Positions 24,359 to 35,300 of a DNA stretch of 64,000 nt are shown here, piece after piece (position 1 is the stretch's first letter; every line of letters begins with the position of its first letter). The stretch is from Adineta vaga (lineage: Eukaryota; Rotifera). Below the pieces are notes generated by a model. That model had not been told where the DNA came from. It made no database searches and saw nothing but the letters and a program-made list of their open reading frames with translations. Position numbers and translations under genes: made by a program. The stretch lies in assembly GCA_021613535.1 (NCBI GenBank), contig CP075495.1, positions 3,782,001-3,846,000 on the forward strand, given 5' to 3'.

Positions 24359-26146
24359 TTAGTCATCATCTAATTCAATGATGGGAATGTCATCTTGAAT
24401 GGATGGCGCCGTTGAACGTTCGATTGATTCTAAAAAACGATAAGCAAAAGAAAAGAAATGTACGAACGGAACCATTTATAGATGAATTTACTTGTACGTG
24501 ATCGATCATCATCAGAATCCTCATTGGGCGAATTATCTGCATCTGCCGTTGATTTTCCATTCGTAGTTTTAGCTGCTTGTGCCGCTTTAAAAGCTTCTTT
24601 TTCACGTTGAGCTCGTCGAGATTGTTTCTCTTCTCCAACCGCTTTCCATTGCCCATTTGGTTCATATTCAATAGCTTTAGCATCCACCGGACATTTACCA
24701 ATTACATCAATAAAAAACTGATCAACAAATAAATCTGTGTATAAAGCTGCTTTATTACATACAGGACAAAGCCAAGCTAAAAAGTTAGATTAAATGAATA
24801 GGAAAATATATAAAAACTATCGATAGATATACTTGGCTTTTTTTCATTCATACGTAGATATCCTTCTAAATCAAAACAATGCACATGTTTACATGTTATT
24901 GCTCTTCCAGGCATTCTCATTCGAATACGCATTGCTGGACACTCAAGTGGTAAACGAAGTGATGTTGATGCTACTTCAAGATCATTATCGATTCCTTGAG
25001 GTGTGTGTGGAGCCGATAGAATTTGCGTAATTGTACGTTGAGTTTCGATGGCTGAACGAACAGCTGAAGGACGAGAAAGACGCGCTAACAATTGTGGAAC
25101 AGTTTTACGTTCTGTTAGAAAAACAGCAGCAACATATGTTGGAGATGGAGTTGAGACATCTTGAGTATACCATGATATTTCAATAAGATTCGATATCAAT
25201 GGACATAAACGACAATATTCGGTAATATCAATTGGTCGACCTATTCGATAAGAATATAGCAGAAGAGGAAAATTCTTTGGACTATTTGAATTCAAATGAA
25301 TATACCTGGTCGAATAACATCAGAATTTGGTTTTGCTGTTGGTTTTGGTTGAGGTAATGGTACAACACGATTATTCACAATAACATAAAGATTAGGTTGG
25401 CAATTTATCTGGAGCATTCATACCATTGTTCATTGAATCACCACCAATAGTTGTAAATCGTAGTAGTATTTGTTTACGATATTCTATTTTTGATTGATCC
25501 GTATTAAAGAATGTTGATGTAGCCACATCTATAGAAAGATAAAAGGACAAATATTTTAATGAATATGATACATCAGTAAAGGAAATCAACGAAATAGTAA
25601 TAAATCTTTTTGTAATGGTTAGTTCATTTTTCTGCTCGTTAGATTCATTGACAAATATATTCATCAAAAGTGAGAGCATGTTAACTATACAATGATTCTA
25701 TTCGAACCTGATGCTTGTTGTGCTGATAATAGAAAATAGAAGTTAATTAGTGATTGAGGTCCATTTGTTGATTGTTTTGCAGATGCTACTGTATGTGGTG
25801 GAGAAATAACATATAAATCTTCATTAAATGTAAATGGTGCAAAACGTATATCAATATTTTGTTGTTGATTTGTATGCATAGGATGCTGTCCTGTTCTTAT
25901 TGTATTTGTTGAATCTCTAGGATAAGGTATTGTAGGTTTATCACCTTGTCCAAAACGTTTATTATGTAATTCTTCACACTTCTCTCGAATTGGTATCGAT
26001 GATTTAATTAAATTATGACAACGTTCAATTAATTCTTGTCTTTTTCCTGTTCTTGATTGACCAGCAAATGTTAGTAAGGTTTGTAAATCATTAATAGGTA
26101 GTGATTGTAATTGTATAAAACGTTGTTCATCGGTTAGAGTATTCAT
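24359..26146 (-). CDS. PIAS: PIAS-family SUMO E3 ligase, copy A, with an apparent 1-nt frameshift
   Basis: Five exons on the minus strand: 26146-25708, 25528-25306, 25240-24833, 24776-24492, 24429-24359 (TAA), about 474 residues. Order of domains: an N-terminal SAP DNA-binding motif (LQTLLTFAGQSRTGKRQELI); a PINIT domain across exons 1-2; the SP-RING at the exon 3-4 junction (ECPAMRIRMR, TCKHVHCFD, then LCPVCNKAAL); a charged stretch; and a C-terminal SUMO-interacting motif IPIIELDDD. This is the full PIAS layout for SUMO transfer in the nucleus, and the SP-RING Cys/His ligands are intact. In exon 2 the frame is interrupted near 25402 by a TAA. The conserved NLYVIVNNRVVPLP block continues one base out of frame, and the exon is one base longer than phase requires. 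Either the gene is damaged, the sequence has an error, or the frame is changed in translation. Confidence 0.9.
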
Positions 26147-26301
26147 TATCTGAAAACAAGACACAGTAGAGTTATTTTTTTGTTTTCGATCCTTCATGAA
26201 GCAAATATACACGAATTTCATAATTTGTTTTCTCTCATTCTATCACAAATCAACAAAAAACGAGAAAACAAAGACAACAACAATAAAATACAAACAAAGG
26301 T

Positions 26302-28965
26302 CTAGTCATCATCAATAAGAATAATATCTGACGGTTCTTTTGTTGTTGATGGTAATAATTGAATATTTGATTTAGAATCAATTTGCTGATGGTAATGCTG
26401 TTGATAATTATCATCGTCTTCCATTTCATCATCTAGAATGATATCATGAATATCAGCTGTTTTATTTTGATGTTCAAATGTTAATGATGTCGATGATAAT
26501 GTAATCGGTTTCCAATTTAAATTACTATCGATAGATATTTCATCAATCGCTTCATTTTCCATTGATTTTAATATTGATTCCGTATATGAATCAATCTGTA
26601 AATCATCAAATAATGCAGATTTATTACATACAGGACATATCCATTTACCAGCTTTTTCATTTAAAGCTAGAAGAGATAAGAAATATGAGAATTTGATATT
26701 ACACATTCAAAACTAAACTCAATTTCTAAAGTTAATGATAGACATTGTTATCTACAAATTGCAATTATTTGTTTTAGAGAGAATCTATCATTGACGAATA
26801 TACTCTGTGTGAATATGAAAACAATCATACCAATATAGTTTGTTAAATCAAAACATTGTAAATGCTGACAAGTAGTTGCTCTGATTGGTATTCTTAATCT
26901 TCTTTGATCAATAGGACATTTCAATTTTAATTTTTGATCACTAACCTCTAAACCTAAATCATGATCTATTGCTAATGCTTTCGCTACTAATTTTGCTAAA
27001 TCTTCTCGATAAAATCTTGCTGTTTTATGTTGAATTTGTTCACATAAATCTTCAATTGTTAGATGTTGTACAAGAAATATATGAAATGCATATTGAGCAT
27101 TTCCATATTGGGAATGTAAGACGGTATTTTCTGGACGATATGACCATGTTACCGAAAAATCATTCTTCATTTCGGGATTAAACATACAATATGATGTTAT
27201 ATCAATTTCACGTCCAATACGAATTAAATCTGTTTGTTGCCGTGTACATGGTTTAGGTATTGGAAGATTTGTTAAATTATGTGAATTGATTTGAACAACT
27301 AAATTTGGTGGAAGATTATCATCATATTTACCATTAGACATAGCTGGTTGATCAAGACGTACAAGTCGCATGATTAAACATTTCGTTGTTTTATGTATAT
27401 CAAGGTCAGCATCATAATCATATGAGAGACCTAATTGATTACATACTTCACAAGAAAGAAGAAAATCACCTCGGTAAAAATAATGTTTACGATATGTATC
27501 ATAACGAAATCCTTGATAAGACTCATAGATACATGATATTGGACGATAGAATGGTAAAGTCTTATGAGTGATTTTATATGTTGTTGTTGATGATGATGAT
27601 GGTGGTGGTGGTGGTGGATTCGTTCTGGTATTGGTTGATGGAGGTGGAGGTGGAGGTAAAATAGGTACTTGATATCGAAGATTAGTTGTTGTTGAACCAT
27701 TAGTAGATGCTGTTGAGGTTGGAGGAGGTTGAACATATGGTTGACGAGGTGCCAATGAAGGGAAATAAGTGGCTTGTTGAGGGCGTGAATTTTGTGGTTG
27801 ATGATTATGAACTGTAGCTGATGGAACGGATGTTGAATTAGGTCTAACTGAAAATTTTCAAAAGAAATATTGTTAAATTAATAATCGAAATGAGATAAAG
27901 TTGTTGCTAATTATTTATTCAATAGAATTGAGAACATTAATCATTTCCTCATGTAGTTCTGCTAAGAAAAAAGATATAGTAGCATGTGCAAAGCAATATT
28001 CACTTCATTATAAGCTGTTAAATTTTTTGAAAAGCATTAGCATGGACTATTACCCGTTATATATCGGTCAAAGTTGTAAATAATACGTCTGAATACATTA
28101 GTTATCGATTGTAAATATTGATCTTTATTTAGAGAGAAAATTGTTTATATCGTCGATCAATTGGATTTCGATTTTCCTTTTTAATTTAAGAGAATGTCAA
28201 CTTTCATATGTAATGAACTTATGAACTAGCGGTAACATGTATGTCATACATCAGAACAATGATCGCTTCCATGACCTAAACGATGGGCGTCGACGTATAT
28301 GACCACCGATGCCGTCAGAAAAAAATGATTCTGAAAAGATTATCATCAACAAACCCGCTCTTGATATCAGTTTTACTCGCAGTTTTAGAAACAATTTTTA
28401 TCATAGGTTCACTTCCATCTAATTCTGTGAATTTAATTAAATCAAATGTTTTACTTTGTCGCAATGGTTGTGAAACATTTGTTGGTGGATGAAAACGATA
28501 ATTAGGTTGAACATTATATTGCATTGGTTGTTGTGTATAATAATAAGGCTGTTGTTGTTGTTGTTGATTATAAGATGCCGTATAATTTTGTTGTTGTTGT
28601 GTTAGTGGTGGAGGTGGAGTTGCTCGATAAGTTTGTCGATATTCGTTAGGAAAACGTTTTTGTCTCATTGCATAGAGCGTTTGTTCAAGATCAACTGAAT
28701 AATAATTATCTATAAGAATATATGATTGTTGAATTAATTGTGTACGTGAATAATGTTGAAATTGATTATTTAATAATGTCGTTGTTATTGATTGTAAATG
28801 ATTCGTAAGAAATGAGCGTAATTGATCGTCATTTAATTCATTAATAATCTGATAAAGACGTGTACGATGTTCTTGTGAAAGACGTATAGTATTATTATTT
28901 GATGTAGTTAACATCGATGAATGCATAGTTTGAACTGAATTTAATGATGATGAATGAATATACAT
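26302..28965 (-). CDS. PIAS: PIAS-like SUMO E3 ligase, copy B (Gln/Pro-rich)
   Basis: Three exons on the minus strand: 28965-28377, 27847-26831, 26666-26302 (TAG), 656 residues, all in phase. The N-terminus has a diverged SAP-like helix pair (residues about 30-100), then Gln-rich and Pro-rich linkers with long poly-Q and poly-P runs. A PINIT-like block follows (TLPFYRPISCIYES onward, ending GREIDITSYC). The SP-RING comes next: KCPIDQRRLR, TCQHLQCFD, WICPVCNKSAL, with zinc ligands present. The protein ends with acidic sequence and a SUMO-interacting motif DIILIDDD. It is much more diverged from vertebrate PIAS than copy A and could also be compared with ZMIZ proteins, which share the SP-RING. 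Its stop lies 155 bp upstream of the copy A start on the same strand. The 529-bp intron 27848-28376 is far longer than its neighbours. Confidence 0.9.
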
Positions 28966-30078
28966 TCGTCAAGATGGACATAGATGAAAAGAAAAGACAT
29001 CGTGTCACATGAAAAGATAGAAATATATGTCTCTTTTTTTGGGGAATTGTTCTTTGTACATAAAGATATTTGACTAATCAGAATCAAACAAATTCGTTCG
29101 TTGTCAATTGATCAATTATATAATTTCTTTTGACTTCGTTGCGTTGCTTGATTATAGAAGGACATCTGTTGACTTGAATATCTTTCGATAATAGTTTTTG
29201 TAAATAAAAATATATGAAATTTTATAGTTTCAAAAGTTTTATTCTGCTTATTTTTATGATAATATCAAATTAATTATAGATGGCATTAGAGTTTTGGCGT
29301 AGGCATATAAATGACGTATGTATTCTATACTATCAGAAGAATCGGAAGAAGAAGAAGAAGAAGAAGAAGCTATATATGTTATAATATTGCCTGCAAACTG
29401 TTTTTCTTTGGTTATTATTGATGATATATTAGAATGTTATTTTCTTTTGAGATATGATAGGTAGACAGATAACGAGATAAAAAAAGAAAACTGTTTGATG
29501 AATACGAACTTAGAAGAAGATCATGATGTTTTTATTTATCTTAACTAGATTATCTAAAGAACAAATAAATACTTCTATTTCTTCTCTTCAAAATCAAACT
29601 TTAATTCATTGAATTTATTAAAAATACAGCCTTCGTACATGTTTATTATTGATCTAGATGTAATGCTTTTCGAAGACTACATAGTGAAATAATCCTTGTA
29701 ATCAAGAGAAATATAAATATACATATCATTGATTTGATTTGATTTGATTTCTAATGCAAAAAATCCATTATGATTCCTTATGTATTATCTAATGAATCAT
29801 CAAATCAGAAAACCTGAATTCTTGATGACAGAAAGAAATGACAATTTTTTGATTGTAAATATAATCTATTCGAATAGAAATGTACAATACATTAGTAAAA
29901 TAGTTTCTAGTTTATTATTTGGATATCTATATCTACAACTAATTAGTGTAATATTTATGTTTTATAATATCATTCTTGTCTATATATATTATATTAACAA
30001 AAATTTCAAATATACTACATAAAGAAAAGAGATCTCTCATTTGTTTTTAAAAAATAAATTCTAAATTTCATTTGTCTA
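28966..30078. other. Intergenic region upstream of PIAS copy B and downstream of the sHSP gene
   Basis: About 1.1 kb, AT-rich, with a GAA repeat at about 29347-29369 and a GATTT repeat near 29732-29750. No gene recognised. It contains the promoter of PIAS copy B and the 3' UTR of the sHSP gene. Confidence 0.55.
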
Positions 30079-30741
30079 TTACATTATATGACAACATTGA
30101 GAATTTTTATATCCAGGATATGTATCTTTATTACTAAACGGTTGCCAAGATGATGTTCTTCTTTGTAATGGTTGAGGTAATTCAATTGTTAAGATTTGAT
30201 TTTCATCTAATCGTGCGCGTATTTCATCACGGTTAATATGTTTTGGTAATTGATGTTGTCGATAATATTCTTTATTAACACGATGACCAATTGTATCATC
30301 CGTATGTTGTGCTGTAACTTTTAAAAGGCCATGTTCATCAATTCGAACTGTGATATTTTTTGGTCGATATCCATGTAAATCAAATGTAAGAATATTATTA
30401 TCATACGATGAGAAATTATTTTGACGTGGTCGAACTTCTACATCAACACAGAGACGTCCATAACTATCAATTGTATTTCGTATAAGTTTGCTTTCAAGAT
30501 TGGGACCACCAAGATTATATTCGCGTCGAAATTCTTGACATAAAAATCGACTTGCACGTATACGTAATCGACCATTCGTATCAAGAAGAACAGTTATTTG
30601 TTCAGGTTCATATCCAATTAGATCAAATTCATAGGAATAAATACGATAACCTTGTCCATAATCATGTATTGAATAACGATTTGTTGATGGTAAAAAACGA
30701 TTTGTATCATTCATGATTGGTATGAATAATGAAGATGTCAT
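30079..30741 (-). CDS. Small heat-shock protein with two alpha-crystallin domains
   Basis: A single exon of 220 codons starting at ATG 30741. Two alpha-crystallin-type domains lie in tandem. The first (about residues 34-104) contains YEFDLIGYEPEQITVLLDTNG and GRLRIRASR. The second (about 118-192) contains LTFDLHGYRPKNITVRID, GLLKVTAQH, a YYRQHQLP block and the ending ILTIELP. These are the paired beta-strand signatures of HSP20 chaperones, which hold unfolding clients without ATP. Double-domain forms are known in flatworms and some other invertebrates. Conventional sHSPs have one domain and about 150-200 residues. The chain ends in QCCHIM, whose last four residues fit a CaaX prenylation box. 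The gene is intronless, as often seen for heat-inducible genes. Confidence 0.88.
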   Translation of the reverse strand: MTSSLFIPIMNDTNRFLPSTNRYSIHDYGQGYRIYSYEFDLIGYEPEQITVLLDTNGRLRIRASRFLCQEFRREYNLGGPNLESKLIRNTIDSYGRLCVDVEVRPRQNNFSSYDNNILTFDLHGYRPKNITVRIDEHGLLKVTAQHTDDTIGHRVNKEYYRQHQLPKHINRDEIRARLDENQILTIELPQPLQRRTSSWQPFSNKDTYPGYKNSQCCHIM

Positions 30742-31519
30742 TTCGGAAATCTATGAACAAAAGAATGAGTTGAATGAGAGATTTTTTTCTTAGCAAAAAC
30801 ACGATGATATTAACAAACAGAATAACTACAAATAACCTTGACATTATTTTCTCCAGAGAAAATCAATGTTGGCCTTGCATCTCGCCATATTCATATCCAA
30901 AGAGAATCAAGAATAAATAGGAGAAAGAAGAAAATCGATAGCAGACGAGACGACTTATCCATAATATACTGCTGTTATCGGTTACAACGTTGATGATTGC
31001 TTGACTACATACATACATGCATATATATATCTATAGAATATTGTGTGAAGACAAAAATGATTAAGCTAATTCAAGTTAGTAGAAAAACAAGTCAGATAAA
31101 CATATGGATTGATATCAATGAACCAAATAGAAATCTATTTATTCAATAGGTGATATATCAAATATCTGTTTGATCGAAAACAAGATGAACATGTTCTTTA
31201 CATGAATAACATCCAATTATTAGCATAGTAGTGTATCAAGATATTTTTGAGCGTTTGAAATAGCCCTAGCATGTCTTTCTTTAAAAATGAAAAATATAAA
31301 TTTATCTACTACGATTCAAATGACAAAAAACTAGTCGAAAATTCTAAGCATTCGGCGCTTTTTTTTCCAGTAAACAATACTTCTATTTTCGCATAGAAAT
31401 ACACATTTGATTAGTAAATTACGAAAGGCGCGTGTTATCATATAAGACTCAACTATTCCAATATTATTCACATTCTTCTCAAGAACATTGATAGTTATTT
31501 CAATTGGAGAAAATAAGCA
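30742..31519. other. Intergenic region between divergent sHSP and secreted-protein genes
   Basis: About 780 bp. It should contain the sHSP promoter. I looked for clear nGAAn heat-shock arrays and TATA boxes and saw only scattered GAA/TTC pairs (for example around 30765-30790 and 30905-30945), not enough to claim an element. Confidence 0.45.
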
Positions 31520-32144
31520 ATGCTATTCATTCTCATCGTTACTCTTCTAGCAACTTTGTTGCCATCGAAAATCGAAGGTAAGATTATCTGAAAATATTCT
31601 TTGTTATGAATGTACATGTTTATAGCGACCAGTTGGGTTGGTGTGTTTAATCAAGTCTCCGGGAACAAATGTGTCGCAAGTGATTCATGTTGCTGTCCTC
31701 CAGACCAATTAAATATTACTCTGGAAAATAATAAGTCTTACGTTACACTAACACCTAGTGGTACAAATTGTGCAACAAAAACAGAAACTAAAGTGGAGAT
31801 CGATACAAAGGGAACAGACTTCGACAAATCATTGTTTGGAAAATTTCAATTAAACACCGATGACCTGAACGTTACATTGTATACGGTATTTATATTCGAA
31901 AATTTTCTCCATATGATGTAATGTTGAATGAATTACAACCGTTCTTGTTTTTACACTTGATTAGACTGGAACAACAACTCTGCCTCCCTGTTCAATAATC
32001 ATGAAACGTGATGTAAATAAGCCTTCAGGCAATAATACCACTCAGGGCGATGGTACTCATAATGGAGCTTTATCGAATGATGTTTCAATTCTGATCAAAT
32101 TCATTTTAAGTATTATGATAGCTCTTTTCATTACCAATATGTGA
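31520..32144 (+). CDS. Small secreted Cys-containing protein, probably GPI-anchored
   Basis: Three phase-matched exons: 31520-31577, 31626-31885, 31965-32144 (TGA), 165 residues. Exon 1 is a signal peptide (MLFILIVTLLATLLPSKIEG). The mature part carries a CVASDSCCCPPDQ cysteine cluster, several N-glycosylation sites (NIT, NKS, NVT, NNT) and a beta-rich-looking middle. The C-terminus ends in a hydrophobic tail of about 19 residues (ILIKFILSIMIALFITNM) preceded by Ser/Asn/Asp, with nothing charged behind it. That is the pattern of a GPI-attachment signal, giving a small surface protein. No family recognised. It converges on the dynein gene with 176 bp between stop codons. Confidence 0.8.
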
Positions 32145-32247
32145 TTGACAATGCAATCATGAACTTCTTCAAAATTCATATAATTCAGAAATAAACATAG
32201 AAATTAAATTTGTTGTGAATTTTTTTTTCTTTTCAAAATAGAAATCA

Positions 32248-32294
32248 AATAAAGTTTAAAGTGATATCTTTGAAAAGATTATTCAAATTTTATT
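32248..32294. terminator. Closely spaced poly(A) signals of two convergent genes
   Basis: AATAAA on the plus strand at 32248-32253 serves the small secreted protein. AATAAA on the minus strand at 32294-32289 lies 27 bp past the dynein stop. Cleavage 10-30 nt downstream of each would make the two 3' UTRs overlap. Confidence 0.6.
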
Positions 32295-32320
32295 ATACAA
32301 AGAGATGAAAATACAAATTT

Positions 32321-35300
32321 TTATTTTGTATCACAAAGAAGTGCAACACCTCGTAATGTCCAAACGTCTGGACCAGCTTTATCACCTGGTGGACATTCTA
32401 ATTTCAGTGTACAAACATAGTTTCGATCTGTTCGACGTGGTTTTTTATAAACAGGTGCATAGTAAGTTGGACGACGATCTTGTTTTGTCGGTCCCATTCC
32501 TGTACCAAAATCAGCTTCAGCTGAAATATGTATAACAGGCATTGGATGTGTAAGAACTTTTTCGTTTGCTTTCAATTCATCTAAAGCGCCATTTTTAATT
32601 TTCGCTCCTTCAATGTATAAACCATAGACATAGAGACCTTCACGTGGTGGATCTTTCAATGCATCACGATCCATTCGAGTAACTTTATTTGTTAGAACAA
32701 CATTATCAAGTGACCAACCTGCATTAGCTCGTGTTACTTCCTTTGAATATAGGAAGAAACAAAAGAGATTTTTCATTCGAAGAAATAAAAACCAATATCG
32801 ATTACCTGTCGCATAGCAGTTAAAAATCCTTGTGGATTGAAAAATCCTGTCATCCAAAAAGCAATGGGTCGTGTATCTTTGTCAAGTTTTAACCAAGAAC
32901 GATACTGTTCATTTCGTGCATATAAATCAGTAAACCAAGCACCTAATGTTGATGATTCCCAAGATAATTTTAACCAAACACTTGGAATTTTTGCATCATA
33001 CATTCGATCAAGTGCATCACGTAATTCTTCATTCATAACAATCGTACCATCAATAGCTAATTTTAAATCGACTAATGTATGTCGAACAGCATTCAGTACA
33101 CGTTGAAAACGATCGATTTCTTGTCGAAGAAAGATATTCATTGGCTCAAGTTTTGAAAGACGTTCTTTCACTTCATGAGCAATATAATCAGGTGGAAGTT
33201 TTTCTAATGTTTCAGTTGCTAAACGATAGATTACAGCTTCACGAGTTTCACCTGCACCACCACGAGCTTCTTTTGGTTGAATACTAAGAATCGTATCGAG
33301 AACTTTGCGTGTAGTATCTTCTTGATATCTATAAACAAAAGAAATACGTTTATGTCAAACGATATAAATTCATATTTCGACCAGCATTCTGTCGTTTTGT
33401 TCACTTTCAATAAGATATATTTACCTATCATTTGCTAATGGACTTAAACCAAAAACTTTTCCACTATCATAATTTGGTATTGTATCAATATAATCGAAAA
33501 CATCTTCGATACGAGCCATTCGTGGTATACGATAAGTTTTATCTTCAAAAGAAAATGCAGGATCAAACATATCGTCACGAAACCAACATTTAACATATGT
33601 TTTAAGAAGACGTTTATCAAAATCATCCGTAACACGTCCTATATTTGATAAAATAATTATTCATTTCAATACATAAAATGCTTTTACTTACCTCCATATT
33701 GTACTTCTGATATCATATAATGAATTGTTTTCCATTGCATTGACTAGGAAAAAAGTCATTTTCTAGAACGTTATGAAAACAAAAGATCCTACTTTAGTTA
33801 TGTCCATTTCATCGAGATAGTTTTGTATAAATTGAACTGTTGCATTGAAATCGGATTGATTGAATTCATATGGAATATTCCATCCTAATGGACCAAATTT
33901 TCTTCGTTCTTGTACAATTGTATGTAGAAATGCAACTGCATATAATAAAGGACGCCATTTTTCATGCGAATTCGATTCTAATTGTTGTTCTTGTGTTAAA
34001 CCAGCAAATGTTCGTTTCAAACCAGCTTTAACTCCTTGTGGCGGTTCAGCTGTATATTTAATTGAAATTTGTAAAAGACCAATGGGAAATTTTGGATGAG
34101 CTTCTGTTGTTATCCAAAGACGAAAATCTGGATGAATTCGATCAGTATTATCGGTTAATTGTATTAAGAATTCTTCACAAAAATCCAATGATAAATGACA
34201 ATTTTGTAATAAAACCCATGAACCATTCGAATAAGCTTGAGATAATAATCTTCGAGCATGAACTTCTTGTCCTTGTCCCATGGATATTGCATTACAATCG
34301 ATACCTTTCTTTTTTGCTAACGTTTCAATTTGTACAGTTGGATCTGAACCCATCGATAAGAAGCATATCATTGGTGAACATTTATCCGATTCATCCCACA
34401 TTTTTTCCATATCAAGAACAACACCTTCACCATATCTTGGTCCTAACGAATCAATAATATAATCATTTGCAGATTTAACAAAACGTGCTGGTGTAATCGA
34501 ACGAATGAGAAGAAGACGACGAAATTTATCTAATTGGGCATCCCAACCATCAGGTAATTCAGCACGTTCAGGTTCATCTTTCTACAAAAATTTCAATTAA
34601 CTTAGATTGATAGCATCGAAAGAGACGAGAGAGAGCAGCAAATCAATTTAACAGCAAAATATACTAACATGAAAATGAATACTGTCGAAAAATATTTTAG
34701 AATGTAAATGAAATTTTTTATAGATCAGCTAAAATTCTGTTTGTTTTCACGAACTTACCTTAAACCAAGTATCCCATGCAGGTCCCGAACGATTTAACTA
34801 AATAGAAATCGAATTTATACATGAAAATCATATGCTGACATAGCTTACAGAGTTTAGTATATCACTAAATTGAAAAAGTTTGGATAATTCAACAAGATTC
34901 AACCACGTATCATTTTGTAACCATTTATAGGATGGTTTTGGTGGTGCTAGACAATTAAGATATGTAAATTACTATTTTCCACGTAAAAACTAAGTCTATA
35001 AATTACCTGTGCTTGCATCAATAGATGCACCGCCTTTAATTAATGTTTGAAATTCATCATATTTAAGTCGTCCAGCTTGTAAATCAATTTTTAATGCTAA
35101 TAATAATGTAAACATAAATTTATGTTCTTCATAATAACCACGAACAGCATATTTAAACATTTCATAAGTTAAGAATTCCATAATATTTGTAATACGTTTC
35201 GATGTTACAGGTGACTAGAATGAACGAAAGTAGAAATCATCGATTAGAATTTCGAAAATAACGATGAAAAGAAAAACATTACTTTTGGTGATCGTTCAAG

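Noticed and set aside
30742-31519. Heat-shock elements upstream of the sHSP gene
   Set aside because: Scattered GAA and TTC triplets occur but no clear array of three inverted units with 5-bp spacing was found.
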